A stretch of DNA of 64,000 bases from Propionispira arboris (GCF_900109225.1 NZ_FNZK01000002.1:248001-312000); one strand, 5' to 3'. Counted from the stretch's first letter, positions 50,995-62,009 are shown. Notes: generated by a model not told the origin, from the sequence alone. Numbers and translations: made by a program.

Positions 50995-52216
50995 AATCAA
51001 TCCCACCTTTGCATATAACAGCCTTTTGTTTAACGGATATATTGCTACTTGATATATTCGTTTGAATATCCGAAAATACATGACTGTGCTTTAATAATAA
51101 GTATCCTATTAAAATAGTATTCTTCTACTGTAAGGTATATTCCTTTTTGGCAACATAAAAAAGATCTTTTAAATTGTAAACTATTTGTAAAATTTATTAT
51201 ATAAATACTATTTTATTTACTATTTTAAAAATATTTATTGGTTTATCAAAAATTAAAATTATGCAGAAAAAATTTCTATTCTTTATAAATGAAATACATT
51301 AAAATAATAATCATTATATATGAGAAATTTATTAAAAGATGATGGAGAAAATATTAAACTTAGGGATATAATACTTTATAATAAAAAGCTTGTAGACAAC
51401 GGCATTTTTTATTCGACTAGAAAAATAAAGAATTCATAAACTGGCTGTTGGTCCAGAAGTTATCTATTTGAGTATATTACGGAAAACTTCTTTATAAATA
51501 GACCATAGAATGTGCTATTTTTATATGAAAACGATAATAATTTACTTTCGTTGTCTATGGGCAGGTGGTATAAAACAAATTGAAAATTAAAATTTGTTTG
51601 TGGTTTTGTAATTAAAACTATAGATAGGGATCATCCGTTTATTTTTATTTATATTTAGAAAAATCAAATATGTTATTTTTTATAATAAACATTTGTTATT
51701 TTTTTATAAATTTTAAGATGAAAAAGCACTGTCTGCTCAGCTTAAGTTGGATTACTGTTTGTATCTGAAAATATTGAGTAGAAGTGCTTAAGTTTGATCG
51801 CTTTTTGGTGATGCGAAACCCTTGTATAATCAACGATTTTACAGGATGTATATAGAGTGTTTTAGATCGGGGCAGGGCACGTTTTATTGGAGTTTTCTGC
51901 TTTTTCAGTGAACTCTTTCACGCGGATAATTTGTGAATTTTAGAAGGACAAATAAATTTTCTCGTGCTATAATTATCTCAAATGGTATAAACTGTCTTTA
52001 TACATACCCGATACGAAGAAATATATTATTTATATAAAATATGACAGAGATAGAGTATAGAGCGTGGATTCTGTTGTGAATTTAAATAGAATAAGTATCA
52101 AATCTCTGGAGTGGGCAGGCTTTTGTTTTTTAGGCGGATAGCTCGGTATCGAGTGTGAACGGTGTTTACTATTGAACTATGTGAAATAATTCTTTAATGG
52201 AGGAGGAGAAGCCAGG
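50995..52216. other. AT-rich region without recognised genes, upstream of the nuo operon
   Basis: About 1.2 kb with many stops in all frames. A 40-codon plus-strand frame near 51320 lacks a ribosome site. The right end must carry the nuo promoter; I see only weak -10-like boxes and a small CTCG/CGAG hairpin near 52140. No riboswitch or small RNA family is recognised. Confidence 0.55.
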
Positions 52217-52579
52217 ATGTTACAAGAGTTTGGCAATATTGGGCTATTACTGCTGGTTGCCTTGATATTTCCGGTAATGGCATTAGGAACCGCATTTATG
52301 ATTCGCCCTCGCCCTCGTCATAATGACGTGGAAAAATCTATGCCATATGAGTGTGGTGTAGATACGGTTGGCGAAACGTGGATTCAATTCAGAGCAAGTT
52401 ATTTTTTATATGCATTAGTATTTGTCGCATTTGACATTGAAACTGTCTTTTTATATCTTTGGGCAATTAAATTTCGGCAATTAGGGACATTTGCCTTTAT
52501 TGAAATGTTTATTTTTCTTGGCATTTTAGTGGTAGGGCTAGCCTATGCATGGAAGAAGGGAGCATTGGAATGGAAATAA
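52217..52579 (+). CDS. nuoA: NADH-quinone oxidoreductase subunit A
   Basis: 120-residue membrane subunit with three helices. The conserved loop reads [22 protein letters not shown], followed by [22 protein letters not shown] precedes the ATG. First gene of an 11-gene complex I operon (A,B,C,D,H,I,J,K,L,M,N); it overlaps nuoB by ten bases. Confidence 0.95.
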   Translation: MLQEFGNIGLLLLVALIFPVMALGTAFMIRPRPRHNDVEKSMPYECGVDTVGETWIQFRASYFLYALVFVAFDIETVFLYLWAIKFRQLGTFAFIEMFIFLGILVVGLAYAWKKGALEWK

Positions 52580-53085
52580 GTAAATTGCAAACACAAGAAG
52601 AGCAAGCCAATGAATTGCTGCAAAAAAACATCATTTTAACAAGTTTTGATACTGTATTAAAATGGGCGCGAAGTAATTCTTTGTGGCCGTTGTCGTCAGG
52701 ACTGGCTTGCTGTGCGATCGAGATGATGTCGGCTGCGGCTGCGCGCTTTGATTTGTCGAGGTTTGGCTATGAGGTCTTTCGTGCTTCGCCAAGACAAGCT
52801 GACTTGCTTATTGTAGCGGGAACTTTGACTTGGGCGATGGCAGGACCTTTGAAGCGTTTGTATGAACAGATGCCTGAACCGAAATATGTGATTGCCATGG
52901 GCAGTTGTGCAAATTCGGGAGGACCTTTTGCGGATTCTTATTCGGTTGTACCTGGTGTGGATAAGATTCTGCCAGTTGATGTTTATATTCCTGGCTGCCC
53001 GCCGCGTCCGGAAGCTCTGATTCATGGCATGCTGGAGTTGAAACGCAAGATTAAGCATCCTGAGGCTGCGAGGAGAAAAATATGA
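52570..53085 (+). CDS. nuoB: NADH-quinone oxidoreductase subunit B
   Basis: 172-residue peripheral-arm subunit carrying cluster N2. Ligands: adjacent cysteines in [11 protein letters not shown], then GSCANSGG and [10 protein letters not shown]. The ATG at 52570 has GAAGGGAG upstream; an ATG at 52549 would lie deep in nuoA. It ends with a four-base overlap with nuoC. Confidence 0.95.
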   Translation: MEISKLQTQEEQANELLQKNIILTSFDTVLKWARSNSLWPLSSGLACCAIEMMSAAAARFDLSRFGYEVFRASPRQADLLIVAGTLTWAMAGPLKRLYEQMPEPKYVIAMGSCANSGGPFADSYSVVPGVDKILPVDVYIPGCPPRPEALIHGMLELKRKIKHPEAARRKI

Positions 53086-53552
53086 GCAATCTAGATATAA
53101 ACGAGGTGCTGGCTGCGCTGCAAGCACACTGCGGAGAATCTATACAATTGATTGGTGAGGACTCTCAAGCAGCGCTGCTTGTTATGCCGGAACGAATGTT
53201 GGAAGTTTTGGATATTCTTAAAACGAATGAACTTTATCAATTTAATATGCTGCGTAATTTGACCGCGGTTGATTATCTGGAATATATGGAGATTGTGTAT
53301 CATTTATATTCCTTGCCGCTTCGTCATGCGATTACGATAAAAGTTCGGTGTACAATGGAAGATTCAACAGTTCCGTCTGTGACAAAGATTTGGCCTTCGG
53401 CAAATTTTCAGGAACGGGAGATTTATGATTTATTAGGTGTGGATTTTACGGATCATCCTGATTTGCGACGTATTTTAATGCCAGAAGAATTCACGGAGCA
53501 TCCATTGCGCAAGGCGTATAACTTCGTTGCTAATACGGGAGAAAAGAGGTAA
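53082..53552 (+). CDS. nuoC: NADH-quinone oxidoreductase subunit C
   Basis: 156-residue 30-kDa-type subunit. The hallmark block is [21 protein letters not shown] followed by [20 protein letters not shown]. It is a separate protein, not fused to NuoD. Starts inside the nuoB stop (ATGA). Confidence 0.95.
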   Translation: MSNLDINEVLAALQAHCGESIQLIGEDSQAALLVMPERMLEVLDILKTNELYQFNMLRNLTAVDYLEYMEIVYHLYSLPLRHAITIKVRCTMEDSTVPSVTKIWPSANFQEREIYDLLGVDFTDHPDLRRILMPEEFTEHPLRKAYNFVANTGEKR

Positions 53553-53559
53553 TCAATTC

Positions 53560-54657
53560 ATGGTAAAGACAGAAACCTATACTTTGAATATGGGACCGCA
53601 GCATCCTAGTACGCATGGCGTTCTGCAAGTTGTACTGGAGCTAGATGGCGAACTGGTAATTCAAGCAATACCACATATGGGCTATCTGCATCGCGGTATT
53701 GAAAAACTGGCGGAAAGTCGTACGTATACTCAGTTTATACCTTATACGGATCGGTTGGACTATGTTTCATCTATGGGGAATAACTGGGGATATTGTCTGG
53801 CCGTAGAAAAGCTGATGGGAATTACGGTGCCTGAACGGGCCGAATATTTACGGATTATCATGACAGAACTGAATCGTATGGCCAGTCATTTGATTTTTAT
53901 GGGTTCACTGGCCATTGATCTTGGTGCTTCGACCGGAATGATGTTTGGGTTTCGTGCTCGTGAACGAATTTTAGATTTATTTGATATGACCTGCGGTGCC
54001 AGACAGACCTATAATTATATAAGATTTGGCGGTGTATCTGTCGATATACCACCACAGTTCATTCCTGAATTAAAACGTTTCTTGGCAGATTTTCCCGCGA
54101 TGCTGGCGGAATACCACGAGTTATTAACTGGTAATGAAATTTTGTATCATCGTTTAAAAGGTACCGGTGTGATTACAGCTGAGCGAGCACTTGAAATTGG
54201 TTTGACTGGACCTGCCTTACGGGCATCCGGCGTTGACTATGATATTCGAAAAATAGAACCATATGGTATTTATGATCGTTTTGATTTTGAAGTACCGCTC
54301 GGCAAAGTTGGCGATTGCTGGGATCGTTATATTGGTCGCATGGAAGAAATGAAGCAGAGTGCGAGTATTGTGGCTCAGGCGTTGGAGCAAATGCCTGAGG
54401 GTGAAGTTATGACGAAAATTCCTAAGGTAATCAAACCACCAATTGGGGATGTGTATCATTCTATCGAAAACCCCCGTGGCGAACTAGGTTTTTATATCGT
54501 TAGCGATGGCTCTACGAAACCTTATCGTATTCATGTGCGTCGTCCTTCCTTTATTAATCTGCAGGTATTAAACGAAACCTGTCAGGGGTTGTTAATCGGT
54601 GATGTTGTAGCAGTACTGGCGACCTTGGATTCGTTAATGGGGGAAGTAGATTGCTAA
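53560..54657 (+). CDS. nuoD: NADH-quinone oxidoreductase subunit D
   Basis: 365-residue 49-kDa-type subunit that forms the quinone pocket with Nuo[37 protein letters not shown], and the C-terminal [19 protein letters not shown] are present. Ribosome site GAAAAGAGG about ten bases before the ATG. Gap to nuoH is 25 bases. Confidence 0.95.
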   Translation: MVKTETYTLNMGPQHPSTHGVLQVVLELDGELVIQAIPHMGYLHRGIEKLAESRTYTQFIPYTDRLDYVSSMGNNWGYCLAVEKLMGITVPERAEYLRIIMTELNRMASHLIFMGSLAIDLGASTGMMFGFRARERILDLFDMTCGARQTYNYIRFGGVSVDIPPQFIPELKRFLADFPAMLAEYHELLTGNEILYHRLKGTGVITAERALEIGLTGPALRASGVDYDIRKIEPYGIYDRFDFEVPLGKVGDCWDRYIGRMEEMKQSASIVAQALEQMPEGEVMTKIPKVIKPPIGDVYHSIENPRGELGFYIVSDGSTKPYRIHVRRPSFINLQVLNETCQGLLIGDVVAVLATLDSLMGEVDC

Positions 54658-54682
54658 ACTTTATAAAGAGGAGTCACAAAGT

Positions 54683-55132
54683 ATGCAAGAGATAATGAGC
54701 TTATTTCAGATTGCAAAAATGCTGAGAGCATTATTAGAAAGCTTTTTACCGGATCAACAGCTTGTCGATATCTGTATGAGCCTGATTAATATCGGAGCTA
54801 TTTTTACGATCATTTCCTTATCAGCAGTTGTATTAGTTTATGCTGAGCGCAAGGTAAGTGCTTTTATGCAGAGACGATCAGGTCCGAATCGCGTTGGTCC
54901 TAAGGGAATATTTCAGTCGGTTGCTGATATGGTAAAACTCATGGCGAAAGAGGATATTATGCCAGATGGTGCGGATCGATGGATGTGGATGTTAGCACCG
55001 ATGTTGCTATTTATTCCCGCCGCGGCAGTTTTCGTAGTATTTCCTTTTGATAACAAGGCTATTTTTGCAGATTTGAATATTGGGATTTTTTATTTTATCG
55101 CGATATCCGCGCAGTCGGTTTTGCCTTTTTGA
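54683..55132 (+). CDS. nuoH: NADH-quinone oxidoreductase subunit H, N-terminal part (frameshifted)
   Basis: First 149 residues of NuoH, the membrane subunit next to the quinone site. Good family match through [40 protein letters not shown] and [14 protein letters not shown]; then the frame goes wrong and ends in QSVLPF. The expected continuation ([14 protein letters not shown]) lies in the -1 frame. The stop overlaps an ATG of the downstream part (TGATG). GAGGAG precedes the start. Confidence 0.85.
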   Translation: MQEIMSLFQIAKMLRALLESFLPDQQLVDICMSLINIGAIFTIISLSAVVLVYAERKVSAFMQRRSGPNRVGPKGIFQSVADMVKLMAKEDIMPDGADRWMWMLAPMLLFIPAAAVFVVFPFDNKAIFADLNIGIFYFIAISAQSVLPF

Positions 55133-55722
55133 TGGCTGGATGGGCCTCAAATAATAAGTATTCGCTCGTAGGCGGTATGCGTACAGTCGCACAGATGCTT
55201 AGCTATGAGGTTCCAATGGTGCTTTCAATTTTAGGCATTGTCATGTTGGTTGGTTCAATGCGGATGAGTACAATCGTAGCCGCGCAAGAGCAGGTTTGGT
55301 TCATTTTTTTACAACCAATTGCTTTTGTGGTTTATGTGATTACAGCAACCGCAGAAATTAATCGGGCACCATTTGACTTAGTTGAAGGTGAATCAGAACT
55401 TGTTGCCGGACCATTTACGGAATATACAGGTATGCGTTGGGCATTGTTCTTTTTGGCTGAATATGCCAATTTACTGGCTGTTTCAGCGATTGCGGCGACA
55501 TTGTTTTTAGGCGGCTGGAACGGACCTTGGCTACCGGGATGGATATGGTTTTTCCTTAAAATCGGTGCAATGATTTTCCTGTTTATGTGGTTTCGTTGGA
55601 CTTTTCCAAGACTGCGTATTGATCAGCTTATGTCTTTTGGCTGGAAAATATTACTGCCATTGGCATTGGCTAATGTTATTATTACAGGGATTGGTATGTA
55701 TATTTACGAGTTTTTCAGTTAG
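55132..55722 (+). CDS. nuoH: NADH-quinone oxidoreductase subunit H, C-terminal part (frameshifted)
   Basis: Remaining ~196 residues of NuoH from [29 protein letters not shown] onward, including the quinone-site loop [33 protein letters not shown] and the final membrane helices. Both halves together give the normal length of about 340. No residue change other than the frameshift is seen. Either a sequence error, a mutation, or a split or recoded gene. Confidence 0.85.
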   Translation: MAGWASNNKYSLVGGMRTVAQMLSYEVPMVLSILGIVMLVGSMRMSTIVAAQEQVWFIFLQPIAFVVYVITATAEINRAPFDLVEGESELVAGPFTEYTGMRWALFFLAEYANLLAVSAIAATLFLGGWNGPWLPGWIWFFLKIGAMIFLFMWFRWTFPRLRIDQLMSFGWKILLPLALANVIITGIGMYIYEFFS

Positions 55723-55734
55723 GAGGGATAAAAT

Positions 55735-56205
55735 ATGCTTGGTAAAGGCTTATTAAAAGGCATGCGTGTAACCTTTAAAACTTTTTTTCACAAAAAGGAA
55801 ACGCTGCAGTATCCAGAAGAAAAGTTAACCATGCCCGCGCGCTTTCGTGGCGGTGAGTTGGATTTAAATACGGAAAAATGTATCGCCTGTGGGCTGTGCA
55901 AAATGGCCTGTCCAAATCATGTGATTGAGATTACGACTGCTATGGATGACGCGAAAAAACGGCACTTAAAGTCATATGTATATCATTCAGGATTGTGCCT
56001 ATATTGTAATTTTTGTGTGGAAGCATGTCCCACGAAGGCTATTTCTTGGGACAAAAACTATGAAAATTCTCGGTACTTTCGGGATGAACTGGATGTTGAT
56101 TGTTTAGCAATTGCAAAGCAGAAATTAACAAAAACGATATCGGCAGATGATAAAGCGTCTGGTGAAAAAGACAATACCCTTAAAGGAGGAATTTTGGATG
56201 AATGA
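55735..56205 (+). CDS. nuoI: NADH-quinone oxidoreductase subunit I
   Basis: 156-residue ferredoxin-type subunit with two [4Fe-4S] sites: CIACGLCKMACP and CLYCNFCVEACP. In a complex without NuoEFG this subunit is the probable entry point for electrons from reduced ferredoxin. The C-terminal 30 residues are Lys/Asp-rich. AGGAGGG precedes the ATG. Confidence 0.95.
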   Translation: MLGKGLLKGMRVTFKTFFHKKETLQYPEEKLTMPARFRGGELDLNTEKCIACGLCKMACPNHVIEITTAMDDAKKRHLKSYVYHSGLCLYCNFCVEACPTKAISWDKNYENSRYFRDELDVDCLAIAKQKLTKTISADDKASGEKDNTLKGGILDE

Positions 56206-56707
56206 GCTGGCCTATAATGCTGCATTTTTTATATTTGCGGCGATTACAGTAGCATCGGCAATTGGGGTTGTGACAAAAAATGACCTTGTTCACAGTGCAT
56301 TGCTATTGGCGTTGTGCTTTATTGGCGTAAGTGGTTTGTACGTACTTTTGCAGGCGGATTTTTTGGCAGCTGTCCAAATTTTAATTTACAATGGGGCTAT
56401 TGCAATCGTTTTTGTTTTGGGAACGATGCTTACCAGAAGAAGTGCTCGGCATGGAACGAATGATACGGAAAAAAATATTCCATCCCGTTTAGTTGCGGTA
56501 GTCAGTGGTTTGTTTGTCGTTGTTACACTGGGCGTGATTGCTACAACACCATGGCATTATTTTGGTGAGGGAGTTGTTGAAGATACCCCATCACTTATTG
56601 CACAGTTCATTTTAACGGATTATATGGTGGCAATGGAAGCTGCAGCCGTGCTTTTATTGGCGGCTATGATTGGGGCAATTGTTTTGGCAAAGGGAGTGGA
56701 AGAATGA
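56198..56707 (+). CDS. nuoJ: NADH-quinone oxidoreductase subunit J
   Basis: 169-residue membrane subunit with five helices. [44 protein letters not shown] is the conserved TM2-TM3 region including the pi-bulge area. ATG 56198 has AAAGGAGG upstream and overlaps nuoI by eight bases. Confidence 0.93.
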   Translation: MNELAYNAAFFIFAAITVASAIGVVTKNDLVHSALLLALCFIGVSGLYVLLQADFLAAVQILIYNGAIAIVFVLGTMLTRRSARHGTNDTEKNIPSRLVAVVSGLFVVVTLGVIATTPWHYFGEGVVEDTPSLIAQFILTDYMVAMEAAAVLLLAAMIGAIVLAKGVEE

Positions 56708-57012
56708 TTGGGATGGCTCATTTTTTGACCGTTGCGGCCATTATATTTGCGATTGGTTTGTACGGCGTATTGACCAAGCGCACAATCATTGGCATTTTGA
56801 TGAGTATTGAATTGATGCTCAATGCGGTGAATATAAATTTAATTACATTTTCACATTTTATCACACCGGAGGCTTTAACCGGGCAGGTATTTGCTATATT
56901 TACGATTACGGTAGCAGCTGCTGAAGTAGCAGTGGGACTAGCAATGGTCTTTCGCGTATATCATGATCGGAACACAGTGCATGCAGCGAGACTTGATGAG
57001 ATGCACTGGTAA
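56704..57012 (+). CDS. nuoK: NADH-quinone oxidoreductase subunit K
   Basis: 102-residue three-helix subunit. The conserved Glu of TM2 is present in [20 protein letters not shown], the second in [17 protein letters not shown] overlap with nuoJ. Confidence 0.95.
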   Translation: MIGMAHFLTVAAIIFAIGLYGVLTKRTIIGILMSIELMLNAVNINLITFSHFITPEALTGQVFAIFTITVAAAEVAVGLAMVFRVYHDRNTVHAARLDEMHW

Positions 57013-57040
57013 GATTGCATGAGAGAGTAGGTGAGAAATT

Positions 57041-58945
57041 TTGTTTAACCAATATGCATTACATCATGCTTGGCTTATTCCGTTGTTACCGGCATTCGCT
57101 TTTATCTTCGTAGGATTTTTTCTGCGTCGTCTTCCCGCAGTAGCAGGATTTGTCTCTATTTGCATGAGTTTGCTTAGTTTTATATTGAGTTTAGGTGTAG
57201 GGTATGGTGTTATAGCAAGGCAAATCACGGTGGATAATCCACTCGTACAGAAAATACCATGGGTTTCTATAGCAGGGTTTCAGGCTGATATGGGAGTCTA
57301 TGTTGATCCAATATCAGCGATGATGCTGGTAGTTGTTTCATTGGTAGCATTGCTTGTACAAATCTATTCGCTTGGCTATATGCGGGGGGATAACGGCTTT
57401 GGACGATTTTTTGCCTATTTGTCGTTGTTTGCGGCATCTATGCTGGGGTTAGTTATTGCAGTTAACTTCGTACAATTGTTTGTTTTTTGGGAGTTAGTGG
57501 GCTTATGCTCCTATCTGCTAATTGGTTTTTATTTTAATAAAGTTTCCGCCAGGGAAGCGGCTAAAAAAGCTTTTATTACAACACGAATTGGTGATTTCGG
57601 CTTGTTAATAGGAATCTTGTTTTTGCAGATTTTATTTGGGACGCTAGACTTTCAGCAGTTGGCAGCAACTGTTCCGACTTACGTTATGCAGCATGGGACA
57701 GCCCTTTTAACGATTGTGGCTTTGCTTATATTCCTTGGTCCGATCGGGAAATCCGGTCAGTTTCCACTGCATGTGTGGCTACCGGATGCGATGGAAGGTC
57801 CAACACCAGTATCAGCTCTGATTCATGCTGCTACGATGGTAGTAGCTGGGGTATATCTGGTAGCTAGAGCCTTTTTCCTATTTAGTGTTTTGCCGGATGC
57901 GATGGCAGTTATTGCCTGGATCGGGGCTTTTACCGCTTGTTTTGCAGCAAGCATTGCCTTTACGCAGCGCGATATCAAACGTATTTTAGCGTATTCTACG
58001 ATTAGCCAGTTAGGCTATATGATGCTGGCCCTTGGTGTTGGTAGTGTTACGGCATCCATGTTTCATTTGATGACACATGCTTTTTTTAAGGCATTGATGT
58101 TTTTAGCAGCTGGTGCGGTGCTGCATGCTTTGCCGGAAAAAAATGATATCTTTACGATGGGCGGGTTGCGGCATAAAATGCCAGTTACTTTTGCCGCGAT
58201 GACAATTGGTGTACTTGCTATATCGGGTATTCCACCATTTGCTGGATTCTTTTCTAAAGACGAAATACTATTGGCGGTAGCTCAGGTGAGTACGCCATTA
58301 TATACGATTGCGGTCGTGACTTCATTTATGACGGCTTTTTATATGGCAAGGCTCTTAATTGTTGTATTTTGTGGAGAAGAAAAACCAGAGAATCAGCCAC
58401 ATGAAGCGCCGCTGTCTATGCGTATACCTCTTATAGTGCTGGGGGTTCTTGCTGTTATTGGCGGCTATATACCATATGCAAATAACTTTGGTGACTGGGT
58501 TCGTTTCGGTGCAGCTGTTCATGAAGGAATCGATTTTAGCGTTGCGGCGACGTCGACAGTAATTGCTATCTTAGCAATGTGTCTGGCTTGGTTTATATAC
58601 GGGAATGGTATGGTTAGATCGGATAAAATTTCTCGGCGTTTTCGTATTTTCTATAAAGTCAGTTTCCATAAATATTATATAGATGAATTGTATTTGTGGT
58701 TTAATCACACGTTTGTGGATGGGTTCGGAAAACTTTTGTATTGGCTGGAACTTCATTTTGTTGAAGCAATTCTTATAAAAGTGGCAGCAAGTTTACCAGT
58801 TAAACTTGGCAATGTTGTGCGCAAAAGCCAAAATGGTAACTTGCAACGGTATGGTTTAGTCATGTTTGGCGCCATGATCCTTGTTGTCGTATGGTTAGTA
58901 CTACTCAATCCACTATTTAATGGTGTAGCAGGAGGTGCTTACTAA
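57041..58945 (+). CDS. nuoL: NADH-quinone oxidoreductase subunit L (proton-pumping)
   Basis: 634-residue antiporter-like subunit. FVFWELVGLCSYLLIGFYF (TM5 Glu), GKSGQFPLHVWLPDAMEGPTPVSALIHAATMV (TM7 Lys region), FTQRDIKRILAYSTISQLGYMMLALG and the long C-terminal lateral helix region. TTG start with AGGTGAG upstream. Confidence 0.95.
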   Translation: MFNQYALHHAWLIPLLPAFAFIFVGFFLRRLPAVAGFVSICMSLLSFILSLGVGYGVIARQITVDNPLVQKIPWVSIAGFQADMGVYVDPISAMMLVVVSLVALLVQIYSLGYMRGDNGFGRFFAYLSLFAASMLGLVIAVNFVQLFVFWELVGLCSYLLIGFYFNKVSAREAAKKAFITTRIGDFGLLIGILFLQILFGTLDFQQLAATVPTYVMQHGTALLTIVALLIFLGPIGKSGQFPLHVWLPDAMEGPTPVSALIHAATMVVAGVYLVARAFFLFSVLPDAMAVIAWIGAFTACFAASIAFTQRDIKRILAYSTISQLGYMMLALGVGSVTASMFHLMTHAFFKALMFLAAGAVLHALPEKNDIFTMGGLRHKMPVTFAAMTIGVLAISGIPPFAGFFSKDEILLAVAQVSTPLYTIAVVTSFMTAFYMARLLIVVFCGEEKPENQPHEAPLSMRIPLIVLGVLAVIGGYIPYANNFGDWVRFGAAVHEGIDFSVAATSTVIAILAMCLAWFIYGNGMVRSDKISRRFRIFYKVSFHKYYIDELYLWFNHTFVDGFGKLLYWLELHFVEAILIKVAASLPVKLGNVVRKSQNGNLQRYGLVMFGAMILVVVWLVLLNPLFNGVAGGAY

Positions 58946-58946
58946 A

Positions 58947-60452
58947 ATGGTTCATTTTCCATTATTAACGACAATTTTATTAACGCCTATCTGGGGAATA
59001 CTCGTACTATCGATTATGCCGCGTGAAGCTGATAAAACGATCAAGATGATCGCAGCGGTAACGATGGCAATCGCTTTGGGGTTAACCTTATATGCATATT
59101 GGGCTTATGATATTACGTTGGGCGGCCTGCAATATGTAGAGCATGTTCCTTGGATTGAAGAGCTAGGTGTGGCTTATTCATTGGGAGTGGACGGAATTTC
59201 TTTGCCATTACTCTTATTGACTATGTTAGTGGGCTTTTCAGCGGTCTTTGTTTCTTGGAATATCGATAAACGTTCTAAAGAATTTTTTATTCAATTGCTT
59301 CTGTTGATAGTTGGTGCAATTGGCACGTTTGTATCGCAAGATTTGTTTATATTCTTATTGTTTTATGAACTGGGGATTGTTCCTACGTATATTATGATGG
59401 TTGTTTGGGGATCTGCGGAGCGAGTGAGTAAAGAATACGCGGCGATGAAGTTGACGATTTATTTACTGTTAGGTTCTGCCTTTATGCTTGCTGGTGTTAT
59501 TGCGTTATATGTGAATGCATTTCCGGCAGGGATGCGAACATTTGGTATGCAGGCTTTAGCGCAGGCACATGTTCTGGGGAACTTATCAGAACATGTTCAA
59601 GTCATTGTGTTTTTTCTATTACTGCTTGGTTTTGGTTCGACCTTATCGATGTGGCCGTTTTACAGTTGGGCACCAGATGGTTATGCGGCTGCTCCGACAG
59701 GGGTATCGATGCTTCATGCCGGCGTATTAAAAAAAGTCGGTGGCTATGGGTTGATTCGGATCGGTTTGCTTATTTTACCGCTCGGAGTTAAATTTTGGGC
59801 ACCATTTATCGCTATTTTTGCGGTTGTAAATGTTTTGTATGCTGCATTTGTTGCTTTAGCACAAAAAGATTTGAAATATATCATTGGATATTCTTCGATA
59901 TCTCATATGGGTTATATACTGATTGGTTTTGCGGCTTTAAATGTTATCAGTATTGATGGGGCGATTGCTAATATGTTTGCTCACGGAATCATGAGTGCTT
60001 TGTTTTTTGCAATGATTGGTCTGGTTTATGATAAAACAAAGACACGGCAGGTTCCTGAACTTGGCGGATTAGCGCATCAAATGCCGCGCATTGCTACTGG
60101 CTTTATGTTAGCAGGAATGAGCTCACTCGGACTACCGGGACTCGCAGGCTTTATTCCAGAATTCACGACCTTTGTCGGTGCATTTAAGGTATATCCGTTA
60201 TATACGTTCATCGCGATATCAGGTATTGTTTTTACGGCTGTCTACATCTTGCGCATGTTAGCAAATGTTCTGTTTGGACCGCGGCGTGAAGAATTTGATA
60301 GTTGCCGGGATGCTTCTGGTGCTGAGTTAGTATCCCTTGTACTACTAGGTACTGTTTTAGTTGCATTTGGGTTTTTCCCACAAATATTAATAGGTGTGAT
60401 TAATAGTAGTGTAGAACCGATTATGGCGACTTTGATGGGAGGTGCTTTTTGA
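58947..60452 (+). CDS. nuoM: NADH-quinone oxidoreductase subunit M (proton-pumping)
   Basis: 501-residue antiporter-like subunit. FLLFYELGIVPTYIMMVVWG, FYSWAPDGYAAAPTGVSMLHAGVLKKVGGYG, and AQKDLKYIIGYSSISHMGYI are the signature blocks. ATG 58947 has GGAGGTG upstream; its stop overlaps the next start (TGATG). Confidence 0.95.
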   Translation: MVHFPLLTTILLTPIWGILVLSIMPREADKTIKMIAAVTMAIALGLTLYAYWAYDITLGGLQYVEHVPWIEELGVAYSLGVDGISLPLLLLTMLVGFSAVFVSWNIDKRSKEFFIQLLLLIVGAIGTFVSQDLFIFLLFYELGIVPTYIMMVVWGSAERVSKEYAAMKLTIYLLLGSAFMLAGVIALYVNAFPAGMRTFGMQALAQAHVLGNLSEHVQVIVFFLLLLGFGSTLSMWPFYSWAPDGYAAAPTGVSMLHAGVLKKVGGYGLIRIGLLILPLGVKFWAPFIAIFAVVNVLYAAFVALAQKDLKYIIGYSSISHMGYILIGFAALNVISIDGAIANMFAHGIMSALFFAMIGLVYDKTKTRQVPELGGLAHQMPRIATGFMLAGMSSLGLPGLAGFIPEFTTFVGAFKVYPLYTFIAISGIVFTAVYILRMLANVLFGPRREEFDSCRDASGAELVSLVLLGTVLVAFGFFPQILIGVINSSVEPIMATLMGGAF

Positions 60453-61867
60453 TGAATATTGCACTGCTCACGAGTGAAATAGCGGTTGTTATTCTCGCTT
60501 TGCTTATCATCATTTTTGACTTACTGCTGCCACGACAAGAAACGCGTCGCAGTTTAGGAGCTTTTGCAGTTTGTGGTTTATTGGGAATTCTCGTATATAC
60601 CTTTAGTCAGTATGGAATTTCAGCTACGGTATACCACGGATTTTTTGTGGTTGATACGTTTGCTTTGTTTTTCAAACAGTTATTCATTGTGGCTACGATA
60701 TTAACGCTGTTGTTTTCGTTGGATTATGTAGAAAAAATGACTCGCAATGCGGGAGAATTTTATGCATTATTATTGCTGGGTTTAGTTGGCATGATGGTCA
60801 TGGCATCCGCAACGGATTTATTAACCTTGTTTGTTGGGTTAGAACTGATGACTATTGTGTTTTATGTTCTTGTTGGTTTTGATTTGAAAAGTGTTAAGTC
60901 AAGTGAAGCTGGTATAAAGTATGCCATTTTAGGCTCGGCTTCTAGTGCGGTTTTCTTATATGGGGTGAGCTGGATCTACGGGTTTACCGGCAATATTATG
61001 TTAAGCCAAATTGCTGAACATATTACAGCTAGTCCAGCTGTACTTTTTGGTATGGGCCTTATGATTGCTGGCTTCTGTTTTAAATTATCCATTGTTCCCT
61101 TTCATATGTGGGCACCGGATGTTTATGAAGGGGCGCCGATTCCAGTTACGGCAATGCTGGCTATGGCATCAAAAGCTGCAGGATTTGCAATTGTGCTGCG
61201 AGTCTTTTTTGTAGCATTTAACGATTTACAAATGTACTGGCTGCCGATTGTCAGCGCCTTGGCAGGGCTTAGTATGGTTGTTGGCATTGTAGGCGCGATA
61301 TGGCAGAAGAATACGAAACGTATGCTGGCTTATTCGTCAATAGCGCAAGCCGGATATATTTTATCAGGCATGTTAGCTGCTAATCCAGCTGGAGTCAAGG
61401 GAATGTTAGTGTATGCAGTACTTTATATGGTTGCTAATGTTGGAGCCTTTGCTGTAACATTAGCTGTTTATAATCAATGTGGTTCCGATGATATTGAAGA
61501 TCTATCTGGTTTGTCACAAAAATCACCGTTGCTCGCTGTGGTTATGACCGTATCCTTGATGTCGATGGCTGGTCTTCCGCCAATGGCAGGTTTTGTTGGT
61601 AAGATGTATATATTTATGGCGATTGCAGACAGTGGCTATTTATGGCTTGCTATATTAGGTCTGGTTATGTCGATGATTTCAGTGTATTACTATATACTTG
61701 TGGTCAGAGCGATGTATAGCAATGCTGTAAAGGATCAGCAGATCTTTACGATGAGTGGTTCACTGCGAATTGTAGCTTTGCTTAGTTTGATTGCAACCTT
61801 ATTCATTGGTATATATCCAGCTCCACTTGCCACACTGGCAAATGCGGCAGCAATGGCGCTGTGGTAA
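60452..61867 (+). CDS. nuoN: NADH-quinone oxidoreductase subunit N (proton-pumping)
   Basis: 471-residue antiporter-like subunit. LFVGLELMTIVFYVLVGFD, FKLSIVPFHMWAPDVYEGAPIPVTAMLAMASKAAGFA, and WQKNTKRMLAYSSIAQAGYILSG. Last gene of the operon; a terminator follows 22 bases later. Confidence 0.95.
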   Translation: MNIALLTSEIAVVILALLIIIFDLLLPRQETRRSLGAFAVCGLLGILVYTFSQYGISATVYHGFFVVDTFALFFKQLFIVATILTLLFSLDYVEKMTRNAGEFYALLLLGLVGMMVMASATDLLTLFVGLELMTIVFYVLVGFDLKSVKSSEAGIKYAILGSASSAVFLYGVSWIYGFTGNIMLSQIAEHITASPAVLFGMGLMIAGFCFKLSIVPFHMWAPDVYEGAPIPVTAMLAMASKAAGFAIVLRVFFVAFNDLQMYWLPIVSALAGLSMVVGIVGAIWQKNTKRMLAYSSIAQAGYILSGMLAANPAGVKGMLVYAVLYMVANVGAFAVTLAVYNQCGSDDIEDLSGLSQKSPLLAVVMTVSLMSMAGLPPMAGFVGKMYIFMAIADSGYLWLAILGLVMSMISVYYYILVVRAMYSNAVKDQQIFTMSGSLRIVALLSLIATLFIGIYPAPLATLANAAAMALW

Positions 61868-61889
61868 AAAAATAAAAATGATCTTCCTG

Positions 61890-61936
61890 AAATCACAAAA
61901 GAAAGCAGATTTTTAAGCTTCCTTTTGTGGTTTTTT
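61890..61936 (+). terminator. Intrinsic terminator of the nuo operon
   Basis: AAATCACAAAAGAAAGC pairs with GCTTCCTTTTGTGGTTT (one mismatch, one G-T pair), followed by T6. Confidence 0.85.
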
Positions 61937-62009
61937 ATGCTATTTTATGCCGTAGATGTAAAAAACATTCAAGGTCTTCCAGTTTTATTACAGTAGATCC
62001 AATTCATGA

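Noticed and set aside
51320-51440. Short plus-strand peptide of about 40 codons
   Set aside because: Open frame only; no ribosome site or homology seen.
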